Shown piece after piece: positions 32,241 through 40,771 of a stretch of DNA of 64,000 bases. The DNA lies in the NCBI GenBank assembly GCA_016721385.1, contig JADKIE010000002.1:434001-498000 (forward strand), given 5' to 3'. This stretch comes from Chitinophagaceae bacterium. Lineage in GTDB: Bacteria; Bacteroidota; Bacteroidia; Chitinophagales; Chitinophagaceae. The notes under the pieces are model-generated. The model was given only the letters and a program-made list of their open reading frames with translations, made no database searches and was not told the DNA's origin. A program made the position numbers and the translations under genes. Position 1 is the stretch's first letter. The number at the start of each line of letters is the position of its first letter.

Positions 32241-32792
32241 TTAATCTCTGCTGGGAAAAATACCTTCTACACAAAAAATAAAATTCATACCTGTGTAAGG
32301 AGGCATATTGCTAAAGGGTTGGTTACTTCCGGTGAAACCTACGGCAAGTGTTGAAGCATCGGCTGCCATACTTACCAAATCGGTTGCAGCAGAAGTATAT
32401 ACAGGTTGCCATGCACCAAATCTTCTACCACTTGCATCGTCTGTTAACCCTGCGGTGTCGTTATTAATTTGCATATTTACACTACCGGTTAAAGTATGGT
32501 TGTGAAAGGGCAAATTTGTAGATATTAGTGTTGTATTTGGCGTACCGGACATTTCGCCTAATTGTATTGCCGGTAAGCCCGGCCCTTGTGCAAACTGAGC
32601 CCCAACGGCAATTCTTCCTCTAAAATCGGGCACAGCAAAAGTAGTTTGGCCGTTACCGCCGTATGTTGTACCTACTAATGCAAATACTGCTGTCCATTGT
32701 GCAATGGATAATAATTGACCGTTACAAAGTTGCCAACCTCTTGGAGCAAAATTGCCGGCAAACATTCTTATTTCTGCTAAAGTACCTTCCAT
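32241..32792 (-). CDS. Phage tail collar domain protein (microcystin-dependent-protein-like), copy 2
   Basis: 183 residues. The N-terminal collar motif IRMFAGNFAPRGWQLCNGQLL is followed by FALVGTTYGGNGQTTFAVPD FRGR and the C-terminal PPYTGMNFIFCVEGIFPSRD, the standard layout of MdpB/tail-collar proteins. There is no signal peptide. It is a close paralogue of the gene 41 bases upstream; both share the middle segment NMQINNDTAGLTDDA and GRRFGA. Function in non-phage contexts is unknown; such proteins often occur as two or three tandem copies in Bacteroidota. No tail-sheath, baseplate or other phage genes are in the window. Confidence 0.92.
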   Translation of the reverse strand: MEGTLAEIRMFAGNFAPRGWQLCNGQLLSIAQWTAVFALVGTTYGGNGQTTFAVPDFRGRIAVGAQFAQGPGLPAIQLGEMSGTPNTTLISTNLPFHNHTLTGSVNMQINNDTAGLTDDASGRRFGAWQPVYTSAATDLVSMAADASTLAVGFTGSNQPFSNMPPYTGMNFIFCVEGIFPSRD

Positions 32793-32833
32793 AATTTTAA
32801 TGATTTAAATGTTGTTAAATATAGATACTAGCA

Positions 32834-33379
32834 TTAATCTCTGGAAGGGAAAATACCAAACATGCAAATAATATAATTCATACCAAGATATGGCGGCATA
32901 ATGCTAAATGGTTGACTACCTCCATTTACACCCACTTGTAAAGTTGAGGCATCTGCTGCCATATTTACTAAATCGCTATTTGCTGCAGTAAAAACTGAGC
33001 CAAATGCACCAAAACGTCTGCCGGTGGCATCGTCTGTTAAGCCGGCGGTATCGTTATTAATTTGCATATTAACGGTACCTGTTAAGGCATGATTATGTGC
33101 AGGCATATTACCTGTTGTTAAAGTAACCGTTGGTGTGCCTGCCATTTGCCCAAGTTGTACATTTGGTAACCCGGGCCCTGTGCCTGTGCCTACTGCTACT
33201 CTACCCCTAAAATCGGGGAGGGCAAAAGTTGTTTGGCCGTTACCGCCATAAGTAGTACCTAAAATTGAAAACAATGCTGTGTTTTGGGCAATAGAAATAA
33301 GTTGATTGTTGCAAAAAGACCAAGTACGTGGGCTAAACGTGCCAGCAAACATTCGGATTTCGCCAATAGTTCCTTCCAT
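32834..33379 (-). CDS. Phage tail collar domain protein (microcystin-dependent-protein-like), copy 1
   Basis: 181 residues with the same architecture as the next gene: IRMFAGTFSPRTWSFCNNQLI, GTTYGGNGQTTFALPDFRGR, GNMPAHNHALTG and the C-terminal MPPYLGMNYIICMFGIFPSRD. Compared with copy 2, the Gly-Trp of the usual RGW is here RTW. It is the first gene of the minus-strand unit and is divergent from the TAT-exported protein at 33562 across a 182-base gap that must hold both promoters. Whether it forms an external appendage or a trimeric fibre is unknown. Confidence 0.92.
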   Translation of the reverse strand: MEGTIGEIRMFAGTFSPRTWSFCNNQLISIAQNTALFSILGTTYGGNGQTTFALPDFRGRVAVGTGTGPGLPNVQLGQMAGTPTVTLTTGNMPAHNHALTGTVNMQINNDTAGLTDDATGRRFGAFGSVFTAANSDLVNMAADASTLQVGVNGGSQPFSIMPPYLGMNYIICMFGIFPSRD

Positions 33380-33561
33380 AATAGATAAGAGTTTAAGTTA
33401 AGGTTTATTTCTTCTGCCATAAAAATAAAGAGAAAAAAAGAATAAATGCAATTATTTTTTTACCTATTTGAAATATTTAAAACAAATCTGTATTTTGTAT
33501 CATGGAAAAAAATTAGCTATTTAAATTTTTAGCTATATCTTTATTTACCTAAACCTAATTC

Positions 33562-34280
33562 ATGAAATCTAGAAGAAACTTCATTCAAAAGGAAGTCTTG
33601 CTGCCTTAGCATTTGTTGCAGTTAAGCCTTTTAAAACTTTTGCCAGTACTGTAGCACCGGTTACCGGCTTCTCCATCAACAACAATAAGCTTGTATTAGT
33701 ACATGCAGGCAATAGTAAAAAACACTTACAGTATGCTACGCAAAAAATTACTTCGCTTAAAAAAAGTACAGGTAATTTAGTTGTTGTACAAACAGGTAAG
33801 CCTGCCGTTGAAACAGCACAACACTATTGTGATGTTTCGATGGTTACAGATATTAATACAACCCTTACCAACGAAAGCTACCGTATTGTTTACAAAGGCG
33901 ATATTAAAGTTGGCGTTATTAAGGCATTGGCAGGCGAAAAAAATACTGTTCAACGTATTAATACATTATCTGCTTATTTAAAGAAAGAAAAAGATTGCCA
34001 ACTGGTTGTATGTTTATCTCAACTTGGCTTTAAAAATAAAGTTGTGTTAGATGATATTAAACTTGCGCAACAATCAACAAATGTTGATGTAATTATTGGT
34101 GGCCATTTATCTAATTTTTCTGCATATCCTTTTGTTGCACAAAACACCAATAAGGCAGAAGTAATTATACAATCGGCTACAGATAACGGATTTGCATTGG
34201 GTAATATCGAAATTGAATTTGATAATACGCTGGCCAAAAAATCTATTGCTATCAATAATTTACTTACTCGTATTGCTTAA
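33562..34280 (+). CDS. TAT-exported 5'-nucleotidase-like protein lacking metal ligands, one frame break
   Basis: From ATG 33562 the frame reads MKSRRNFIQK and soon stops; adding one A at 33587-33590 gives a complete twin-arginine signal (SRRNFIQKGSLAALAF) and continues to 34280, about 239 residues. The pattern KDCQLVVCLSQLGF and VDVIIGGHLSNFS matches the second half of UshA/5'-nucleotidase phosphoesterase domains. However, the first metal motif (normally HTND-x-H) is replaced by LVHAGNSKKH, the GNHD-type motif is missing, and GGHxH has become GGHLS, so it is probably a non-catalytic relative. The carbamoyltransferase starts 31 bases later, suggesting co-transcription. Confidence 0.75.
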
Positions 34281-34311
34281 TTAATCAATACACAATTTTT
34301 GCATTTACGGC

Positions 34312-36000
34312 ATGAGCAAACCCATTTATGTACTTGGCACAGGCCTAAGCCATGATGGTTCATCTTGCTTGTTAAAAGACGGGGAAATTGTTGTGGCTAT
34401 TGAAAAGGAACGTGTTTCCCGAATTAAACATGACGGCGGTAACGACACTCTTACTGTGCAATACTGCTTAGATGCAGCAGGCATTACATTAAACGATATT
34501 TCATTAGTGGTGCAATGCTCCAATTTTGAAAAAGACGAAATTGAAAAGCATCTATATAAAGGGAATCGCCTTTTTAATAAAGACTGCAATATTCCGTTTG
34601 TAACTATTTCTCATCACTTAGCGCATGCTTACAGCGCCATTGGTACTTCGCCATTTGATGAATGCGGAGTGATGGTAATTGATGGCTGTGGTAGTTTTTA
34701 TCATCAATGCGATGATCTTGCCGGTGCACTTATTCCTGCACATGTAAATAGCCAACCGGGTTTGTATGGCGAAAAAGACAGTTACTATTTTTTTGATGGA
34801 AAAAATTTAAACCCTGTTTACAAAGATTTTTCCATTATTAATTATAATCAAAAAGCCGGGCAAGTTTATTTACCTACCTCCAATCATTCTATTGGTGGTT
34901 TATACAGTATGGCAAGCAATTATTGTTTTGGCGATTTTGACGATGCCGGAAAATTAATGGGCCTTGCACCTTATGGTATAAAAGATTTTTATACTGAAAA
35001 ACTTTTTATTTTAAAGGATGAAAATATTTGGGTAGATGAAGATGTAATGCACAAACACTTTACAAAACCTGTAGATTTTTTAAATCACCCGTTTAAAGAA
35101 AACTTTCAATACTTTGCCAATATTGCAAAATGGGTACAAGATGAAACCGAAAGAGCCATCTTATATATTTTTAAAAGCCGCTTAGCATTGCAACCGCATA
35201 AAAATATTTGTTATGCCGGAGGTGTGGCATTAAATGCAGTTGCCAACACAAAAATTATACAAGAAATAGGTATTGAAAATTTATACATAGAACCTGCCGC
35301 AGGCGATAATGGCCTTGCTATTGGTTGCGCTTTTTATGGATGGATGAGTGTTTTACAAAAAGAAAAAGTAAAGCATACTGAAAGTACATTTTTGGGCAAA
35401 GTTTATAGCGATAACGAGATACTTAAAGCGATCAACAAAAGAGATAGTAAAGTTATTTATACGCAAGAAAATAATGTTTCAGAAAAAGTAGTTGAATATT
35501 TATTGCAGGGAAAAACAATTGCATGGTTTCAACAAGGAGCCGAGTTTGGCCCAAGAGCTTTGGGAAGAAGAAGTATTTTAGCCGATCCCAGAAATGCTGA
35601 AATTCAACTGCATATTAACTCAACCATAAAATTCAGGGAAGATTTCAGGCCTTTTGCACCATCTGTTTTATTGGATGATAAAGATGAATATTTTGAACTG
35701 GGTTTAGAAAGCCCATATATGATTTTGATTGACAAAATAAAAGATGAGTGGAAAGGTAAAATGCCCGGCATAGTGCATGTAGACGGCACTTGCAGAGTAC
35801 AAACTGTTAAAGATAAAACAGAGCCTTTTTATAAGTTGCTGCAAGAATGGAAAAAGAAAACCGGTATTTCGGTTTTACTCAATACTTCTTTTAATAAAAA
35901 AGGAATGCCCATTGTAGAAACACCGGCAGAGGCATTAGATTTCTTTTATTCTTGTAATTTAGATGTGCTGGTTTTAAATGGTTTTATTGTAACAAAATAA
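34312..36000 (+). CDS. Carbamoyltransferase of the NodU/CmcH/TobZ family
   Basis: 562 residues, normal length. The N-terminal Kae1-like domain has YVLGTGLSHDGSSCLL and the metal-binding HHLAH at residues 101-105, the nucleotide-binding region NICYAGGVALNAVAN, and the C-terminal YrdC-like linked region with EFGPRALGRRSILADPR and LLNTSFNKKGMPIVETP. These enzymes transfer a carbamoyl group from carbamoyl phosphate via carbamoyl-AMP to a hydroxyl of a sugar, antibiotic or similar small molecule. The substrate here is unknown. The next gene, an Asp/Asn hydroxylase-type oxygenase, starts three bases after its stop, so the two products probably act on the same molecule. Confidence 0.95.
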   Translation: MSKPIYVLGTGLSHDGSSCLLKDGEIVVAIEKERVSRIKHDGGNDTLTVQYCLDAAGITLNDISLVVQCSNFEKDEIEKHLYKGNRLFNKDCNIPFVTISHHLAHAYSAIGTSPFDECGVMVIDGCGSFYHQCDDLAGALIPAHVNSQPGLYGEKDSYYFFDGKNLNPVYKDFSIINYNQKAGQVYLPTSNHSIGGLYSMASNYCFGDFDDAGKLMGLAPYGIKDFYTEKLFILKDENIWVDEDVMHKHFTKPVDFLNHPFKENFQYFANIAKWVQDETERAILYIFKSRLALQPHKNICYAGGVALNAVANTKIIQEIGIENLYIEPAAGDNGLAIGCAFYGWMSVLQKEKVKHTESTFLGKVYSDNEILKAINKRDSKVIYTQENNVSEKVVEYLLQGKTIAWFQQGAEFGPRALGRRSILADPRNAEIQLHINSTIKFREDFRPFAPSVLLDDKDEYFELGLESPYMILIDKIKDEWKGKMPGIVHVDGTCRVQTVKDKTEPFYKLLQEWKKKTGISVLLNTSFNKKGMPIVETPAEALDFFYSCNLDVLVLNGFIVTK

Positions 36001-36003
36001 TTA

Positions 36004-36705
36004 ATGATGCTCAAATACTTAAAACTTCCTTTTTTGTTTGATGTAATTCAAATGCAGCAGGAAGTGGAGCAATTAGGCAATACACTTTGGAAACTACATT
36101 ACCAGGTAAAACATTACAACGGCGAATGGAGTGCTGTTCCTTTAAGAAGTATTAATGGCGAAACGGGCAATGTACTTATATCGCCTGTGGAAGATGCTAC
36201 CCTATATAAGGATACCGCATTATTAAACGATTGCCCATATTTAAAACAAGTACTAAAAAAATTTGAATGCAATTTAATGGCAGTACGGTTATTAAAACTT
36301 ACTGCAGGTACACAAATACATGAGCACAAAGATGCTGATTTGTGTATTGAAGAAGGGTTAGTTCGTTTTCACATTCCCGTTATTACCAATACCGAAATTG
36401 ATTTTTACTTGCAAGGCGAAAAAATGGTTTTGCAGGAAGGAGAGTGTTGGTATATGAATTTTAATTTGCCTCATTCTTTACATAACAAAAGTAAAACCGA
36501 TAGAATCCATTTAGTGATAGATGCCGAAGTTAACGACTGGGTAAAAAACCTATTTTCATCTCCCAAAATAAAAATAAAAAAAGAAATAGAAGACAAACCC
36601 AAACATAATAAAGAAGAGCAATTAGAAATAATATCTCACCTGCGTAAAATGAATACTGCGGTTTCTAATAAACTGGCAGACGATATGGAAAAGCAGCTCA
36701 ATTAA
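36004..36705 (+). CDS. Aspartyl/asparaginyl beta-hydroxylase-family oxygenase
   Basis: 233 residues. The Fe(II)/2-oxoglutarate double-stranded beta-helix is evident: HxD at H108-K-D110 within IHEHKD, VRFHIPVITN, GECWYMNFNLPHSLHN with the distal His (about H157), and R167 in DRIHLVID for the 2-oxoglutarate carboxylate. The last 50 residues are a charged helical extension (KIKIKKEIEDKP onward) without clear function. It likely hydroxylates an Asp, Asn or Arg residue, free or in a peptide. It is coupled to the carbamoyltransferase (three-base gap) and ends nine bases from the convergent PKHD-type oxygenase. Confidence 0.9.
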   Translation: MMLKYLKLPFLFDVIQMQQEVEQLGNTLWKLHYQVKHYNGEWSAVPLRSINGETGNVLISPVEDATLYKDTALLNDCPYLKQVLKKFECNLMAVRLLKLTAGTQIHEHKDADLCIEEGLVRFHIPVITNTEIDFYLQGEKMVLQEGECWYMNFNLPHSLHNKSKTDRIHLVIDAEVNDWVKNLFSSPKIKIKKEIEDKPKHNKEEQLEIISHLRKMNTAVSNKLADDMEKQLN

Positions 36706-36714
36706 GTACTTTAA

Positions 36715-37392
36715 TTAAACATCTGCCCACATTCTAAACAAATTACTATGTGTTTGCAGCAGCAAATTTGTTTCGGCAGCATTAGGGGCTTGTTGATACA
36801 ATACACTATGCACTTGGTTTAACTGAAAAAGAATTTGCCTTTGCTCCGGTGCCTTTACATTGCTTTGTATCCATGTAACGGCGGCTAATCTTTCGCCACT
36901 TTTAATTTCATTAACACAATGTAAAAATTGGCAGGGGTACAAAACAGCATCGCCTTTTTCGGGCTTAAACGAAACCAGGTTGCTGCCGTTTTGAATAAGC
37001 AATTCGCCGCCTTCATATGTGCTTGGATTACTCAAAAAAATTGTCATTGCTAAATCTGTACGTATTGCCGGGTTACCCATCATCGGACTATCTACATGCC
37101 AGCCGTAATATTTACCACTTGTGTATTTGCTAATAATAAAAGGATGAATTGCCTTGGGCAAAGCTGCAATATTAAACAAAGGGCTTTGTTGTATTGCAGT
37201 ATTTAATATTTTTTGAATTTGTAAATTACTATCGTCGGTTGCATCAATTTGCAAATTATTTTTTACTTCTTTTGCAGCCATGCTGGCTGTTAGTTTACCG
37301 TCGGTAAAACTTGCTTTTGTAAGCAATGATTCTATCTCAACAATTTCTTCGGGCTTTAATAATGCCGGGATATGAATAAAATTCTGGCTCAT
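36715..37392 (-). CDS. PKHD-type Fe(II)/2-oxoglutarate hydroxylase (YbiX/PiuC-like)
   Basis: 225 residues. The N-terminal half (FIHIPALLKPEEIVEIESLL, LTASMAAKEVKNNLQ) and the catalytic core YYGWHVDSPMMG (H99, D101), LYPCQFLHCV (H158) and SGERLAAVTWIQS (R168) match the PKHD-type hydroxylase family. YbiX/PiuC relatives are often linked with iron uptake, but no siderophore receptor is adjacent; the setting here is with two other oxygenases, a methyltransferase and a carbamoyltransferase. It is convergent with the Asp/Asn hydroxylase-type gene and 33 bases downstream lies nothing coding before 37426 on the same strand. Confidence 0.92.
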   Translation of the reverse strand: MSQNFIHIPALLKPEEIVEIESLLTKASFTDGKLTASMAAKEVKNNLQIDATDDSNLQIQKILNTAIQQSPLFNIAALPKAIHPFIISKYTSGKYYGWHVDSPMMGNPAIRTDLAMTIFLSNPSTYEGGELLIQNGSNLVSFKPEKGDAVLYPCQFLHCVNEIKSGERLAAVTWIQSNVKAPEQRQILFQLNQVHSVLYQQAPNAAETNLLLQTHSNLFRMWADV

Positions 37393-37425
37393 AATATATA
37401 AGGTTTAATGAAGTGACTACTAAAA

Positions 37426-37943
37426 TTAATCTCTTAGCCAGTTTAGCATTGCAGGATAAACAGGTTTATCGGGCTCTTGCTCATTTTTTCTTTCTAATGC
37501 CATGCCAGTCCACTGTAGCATGGGTACACCAAAATATCTTCCCTGATTAAAATTTTCGGCAATGTTTGAACCTCCCTTTTGGTATCCCTCGTCATGAAAA
37601 ACAAAAGAAGCATCGATACCTAAATGCATACAAACTGCATAACTCCATGCAATTGCCATCATTTCTTCTGCCTCTCTTTGCTCTCTTAAAGCAATGCTGT
37701 GTTCGTTTAAACCGGCTCTATCCGCAGCAGGTACTACAGCAATATGACCTGCCTCATGCAAAATATCTCCCGGATATTTTAGTTTTTCTTCATCAACAAT
37801 TATTTCTCCTTTTTCTATACTAATACCGGGTAAAAAGTTTTGTACTCAATGCTTTTAAAATGCACATTTATGCCAACGTTAATTAAAAACTTAACAACAG
37901 TTTTAAAAATATCGGTTTCTACTAATTTTACTACATTAGTCAT
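37426..37943 (-). CDS. HEAGH zinc-binding hypothetical protein, one frame break
   Basis: From ATG at 37943 the frame reads MTNVVKLVETDIFKTVVKF and stops near 37825; adding one T at the run 37832-37836 gives KTFLPGISIEKGEIIVDE, then YPGDILHEAGHIAVVPAA, and continues to 37426, about 172 residues. HEAGH is an HExxH zinc-binding motif placed after a GDILH helix, like ImmA/IrrE-type or small zincin peptidases. The C-terminal half (QKGGSNIAENFNQGRYFGVP, MLQWTGMALE) matches no family I recognise. It sits between the PKHD oxygenase and the methyltransferase on the same strand and may be a protease for a modified peptide; this is inference. Confidence 0.7.
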
Positions 37944-38001
37944 AATGTAAAAATAAGTTTTATTATAAAGCTAAATTAACACAAGCATACATTTAAGCAA
38001 G

Positions 38002-38985
38002 TTACTCAATATGTGTAAATACAAACCCCGGGGTTTTATCCATTTTATATTTTACATTAAAAGTTGTCGGATACTCAAAATCGGTTGTGCTTGCTATTTT
38101 AAGGGGTATTGTAAGGCTTGTTTCATTCCTGTTTAAATAATTATTTCCGTACAATTGTATTTGTGTTTCCAAAACCAACTCAGTAAACGAAGATGAAGTT
38201 GGTGGCGGAATTGTAATGGTAATACCACTCGAAAATATTGGAATATTTTCTGTTTGTGTTGCCAGCTTGATTGCCATATCTGCATCAAAAGTTAACAGTT
38301 TAGCTAAACAACATATTTCGTTTTTATTGTTAGCTCTATTGCCTTTTAACACCAGCTCAATACTTATAGATTGTGGCATTAAAATAACATTCTGTTTGCA
38401 TTGTGGTAATAGGTTTGTAATAATACTTACCTGCGGCTCTTTATCCAAACCGGGCTTCATTGTTTCTGAAAGTAAAATATCGGGTTGGTGGCACTCTTCA
38501 ATTTTATGCACCGCTGCATCTGCCTTAATAATATCAACAACGTATTTCTCAATATTTAATACTGTAATTATCTTTTTTAAATACCCGATACTGTGTTCAT
38601 TTATATCCATTAATACCAATCGAAGTTGCTTTGGCGAAAACAAAGTTGTAAGTGGCGTAACCAACGTAGCAAACGGGCCTGTGCCAGCATATAAAATAAC
38701 TACAGGTTTATTGGGTTGGGCTTTTAATTTATCTTCAATTGCTGTTTTTACTGCCAGCAAAAAATTACGGGTACGTAATATATCAATAATACAAAATGCC
38801 GCCGAATAAGGCGAAACAGCCAACCCCGTTTGGGTATAAACATGTTTATTGGTAATTGCTGTTTCTTCAAAACTTACTGCTTTGTAAAAAAAATCCATCA
38901 AAGCGTTACATCCATCTCTCAGTGTTGAATAATTAAGTGTTGGGTCAATTATAATTTTGGTTATTGCAGCAAGTTTATCTTTCAT
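38002..38985 (-). CDS. Class I SAM-dependent methyltransferase, PRMT-like
   Basis: 327 residues. A Rossmann SAM-binding motif is at VVILYAGTGPFATLV (G101, G103), followed by an acidic residue in LVLMDINEHSIGYL and a motif ILLSETMKPGLDKEP that resembles the double-Glu loop region of protein arginine methyltransferases. The C-terminal 120 residues (ITITIPPPTSSSFTELVLETQ onward) form a predicted beta-rich domain as in PRMTs. The substrate is unknown. It is divergent from the phytanoyl-CoA-dioxygenase-type gene with a 95-base gap and precedes the HEAGH gene on the same strand by 58 bases. Confidence 0.78.
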   Translation of the reverse strand: MKDKLAAITKIIIDPTLNYSTLRDGCNALMDFFYKAVSFEETAITNKHVYTQTGLAVSPYSAAFCIIDILRTRNFLLAVKTAIEDKLKAQPNKPVVILYAGTGPFATLVTPLTTLFSPKQLRLVLMDINEHSIGYLKKIITVLNIEKYVVDIIKADAAVHKIEECHQPDILLSETMKPGLDKEPQVSIITNLLPQCKQNVILMPQSISIELVLKGNRANNKNEICCLAKLLTFDADMAIKLATQTENIPIFSSGITITIPPPTSSSFTELVLETQIQLYGNNYLNRNETSLTIPLKIASTTDFEYPTTFNVKYKMDKTPGFVFTHIE

Positions 38986-39080
38986 GCAGGTTTAATAGGT
39001 ATGAAGGTATTGCAAAATACATTTTTGCACTAACTATAAAAATTATTTTAATTTAGATAAATAAAGCCCTTCTTTTATTT

Positions 39081-39860
39081 ATGCGCCCATTTTTTTTAGA
39101 TAGCTCACAACTCAAATCATTCTTAACAGAAGGATATTTAAAAATGGATTCTTTTTTGCCTGCTATTTTGTTAGAAAGGTTAAGGAGTTTTTTTGAAGAC
39201 GAGATGAATTGCCAATTAGATAATACAGAAAAAGTAATTTATACCAATAAAGGCAAAAATTATATAACTAACATAGAAAACCTTTGCTGCAAAGGTAATT
39301 TAAGTTGTTTGGAATTATTAGGCTATCCGCCATTGTTACAAATTGCTGAGCAAATTTGTGGCAGCGATTTTTTTATGATTCAAGAGTTTGCTGTAATTAA
39401 AAATTTAGGAGATGATTTGCCTGTGCTTTGGCATTTAGATATGGCACACGAACGTAAAGGCAGGTGCTTTACTATGGGTATTTATTTAGATGATGCCAAT
39501 GAAGATGACGGCGCTTTACGCATTGTGCCAAAAAGCCATTTAAGCGGCAAAGATATTTGTGCATTAAGTAAGGAGCCGGGTTTTGAAGTACCTATGAAAG
39601 CCGGCGGAATTTTAATACATGATATGATGCTGGCCCATAGCTCTGCATCTTTGGTAAAGAACAATTTACGTCGGGTAATTTATTTTGAATTTTTATCGGC
39701 AGCACATGTTAACGCAGAAAATATTTATACAGATGATTTAGTAAAGCGTAGAACAAGATTATTATTTGCAGCAACAAAACAGTACAAAAATATTTATCCT
39801 GCTAAAGAACAATTTACTTTAGCCAATGAGGATGTTTTGGAGATGCTGCTAAAGATGTAA
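39081..39860 (+). CDS. Phytanoyl-CoA dioxygenase (PhyH)-family oxygenase
   Basis: 259 residues. The Fe(II) site is H118-x-D120 in LWHLDMAHE and H186 in MLAHSSAS; the 2-oxoglutarate Arg is in LRRVIYFEF. The N-terminal helix-rich part (LKSFLTEGYLKMDSFLPAIL) and the GALRIVPKSHLSG segment are typical. PhyH proteins hydroxylate diverse small molecules, including natural-product intermediates and amino acids; the true substrate cannot be told. It is the third distinct Fe(II)/2-oxoglutarate oxygenase within four kilobases. The rsmA gene follows on the opposite strand 82 bases later, marking the end of the accessory locus. Confidence 0.9.
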   Translation: MRPFFLDSSQLKSFLTEGYLKMDSFLPAILLERLRSFFEDEMNCQLDNTEKVIYTNKGKNYITNIENLCCKGNLSCLELLGYPPLLQIAEQICGSDFFMIQEFAVIKNLGDDLPVLWHLDMAHERKGRCFTMGIYLDDANEDDGALRIVPKSHLSGKDICALSKEPGFEVPMKAGGILIHDMMLAHSSASLVKNNLRRVIYFEFLSAAHVNAENIYTDDLVKRRTRLLFAATKQYKNIYPAKEQFTLANEDVLEMLLKM

Positions 39861-39942
39861 ATGAAATTTTGCAAGAAGTATATTTGTCTCCAATTCAAGC
39901 AAGGCCATCAACATATTGTTTTGAGTAATTTTAAAGTTAGCC

Positions 39943-40695
39943 TTAACTCATTCTAAACGTAAGTGCAGCAAAATCCTCTACACTTAACGCCTCGGCTCTT
40001 TTATTAAAAATTTCGTCTTGTAATACTTCGGCAGTAAATAAACTTTTTACAGCATTACGTAATGTTTTGCGGCGTTGGTTAAATGCTGTTTTTACCAAAA
40101 TAATAAAGGCTCTTTCGCTTTTGGCTTGCAGCATTTCTTTTTTTAAAGTGAGGCGTACAACGCCGCTTTCTACTTTTGGCGGAGGGGTAAAGCATTGTGC
40201 ACTTACATCAAATAAATATTCAACATCGTAATACGCTTGTATTAAAACACTTAGCACACCGTACACTTTGCTACCTTCTTTTGAAGCTGCCCGTTGTGCT
40301 ACTTCTTTTTGAAACATACCAATTACAACAGGTACTTCATCTTTCCATTCTAATATTTTAAAAAGAATTTGAGTAGATATGTTGTAGGGAAAATTGCCAA
40401 TTACCGTAAAGGGTTCTTTAAAAGGCTTATCAATATCTAAAAAGCTTTTAGCTATTATTTTATCTTGAAGAACAGGATATGTTTTTTTTAAGTACTCAAT
40501 TTTTTCATCGTCTAACTCTACAGCCTTAAAATTTATGTTGGACAGGTTTATTAAATGTTTGGTGAGTGCTCCGCCACCGGGGCCCACTTCAAGCAGGTTT
40601 GTAAATTCATTTTGTTTTAGTGCATCAATAATTTTTTCAATAACATTTTCATCTTTTAAAAAATGCTGCCCTAAAGATTTCTTTAATGTGTACAT
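39943..40695 (-). CDS. rsmA: 16S rRNA dimethyladenosine transferase
   Basis: 250 residues, the usual length. Family hallmarks are KKSLGQHFLKDENVIEKI at the N-terminus, the SAM motif LLEVGPGGGALTKHL, VIGNFPYNISTQIL (the NxPY-type catalytic motif) and FTPPPKVESGVVRL, followed by the C-terminal helical domain. RsmA methylates two adjacent adenines near the 3' end of 16S rRNA. It is an ordinary core gene with a terminator of the preceding T9SS gene just upstream of its start. Confidence 0.97.
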   Translation of the reverse strand: MYTLKKSLGQHFLKDENVIEKIIDALKQNEFTNLLEVGPGGGALTKHLINLSNINFKAVELDDEKIEYLKKTYPVLQDKIIAKSFLDIDKPFKEPFTVIGNFPYNISTQILFKILEWKDEVPVVIGMFQKEVAQRAASKEGSKVYGVLSVLIQAYYDVEYLFDVSAQCFTPPPKVESGVVRLTLKKEMLQAKSERAFIILVKTAFNQRRKTLRNAVKSLFTAEVLQDEIFNKRAEALSVEDFAALTFRMS

Positions 40696-40720
40696 TGCTG
40701 CAAATGTAGCATAAAAAAAA

Positions 40721-40743
40721 CCTCCGTCTATAAAAGGCGGAGG
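40721..40743 (-). terminator. Rho-independent terminator after the 40772-45392 gene
   Basis: CCTCCG at 40721-40726 pairs with CGGAGG at 40738-40743; on the minus strand the stem is followed by a run of eight Ts. It stands between the stop at 40772 and the rsmA start at 40695. Confidence 0.85.
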
Positions 40744-40771
40744 CTTGTGTTCTTTTGGGGGAATGTGTTTT

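Noticed and set aside
32241..33379. Tail-collar genes as a prophage
   Set aside because: No integrase, terminase, capsid, tail tube, lysis genes or attachment site in the window; neighbours are metabolic enzymes.
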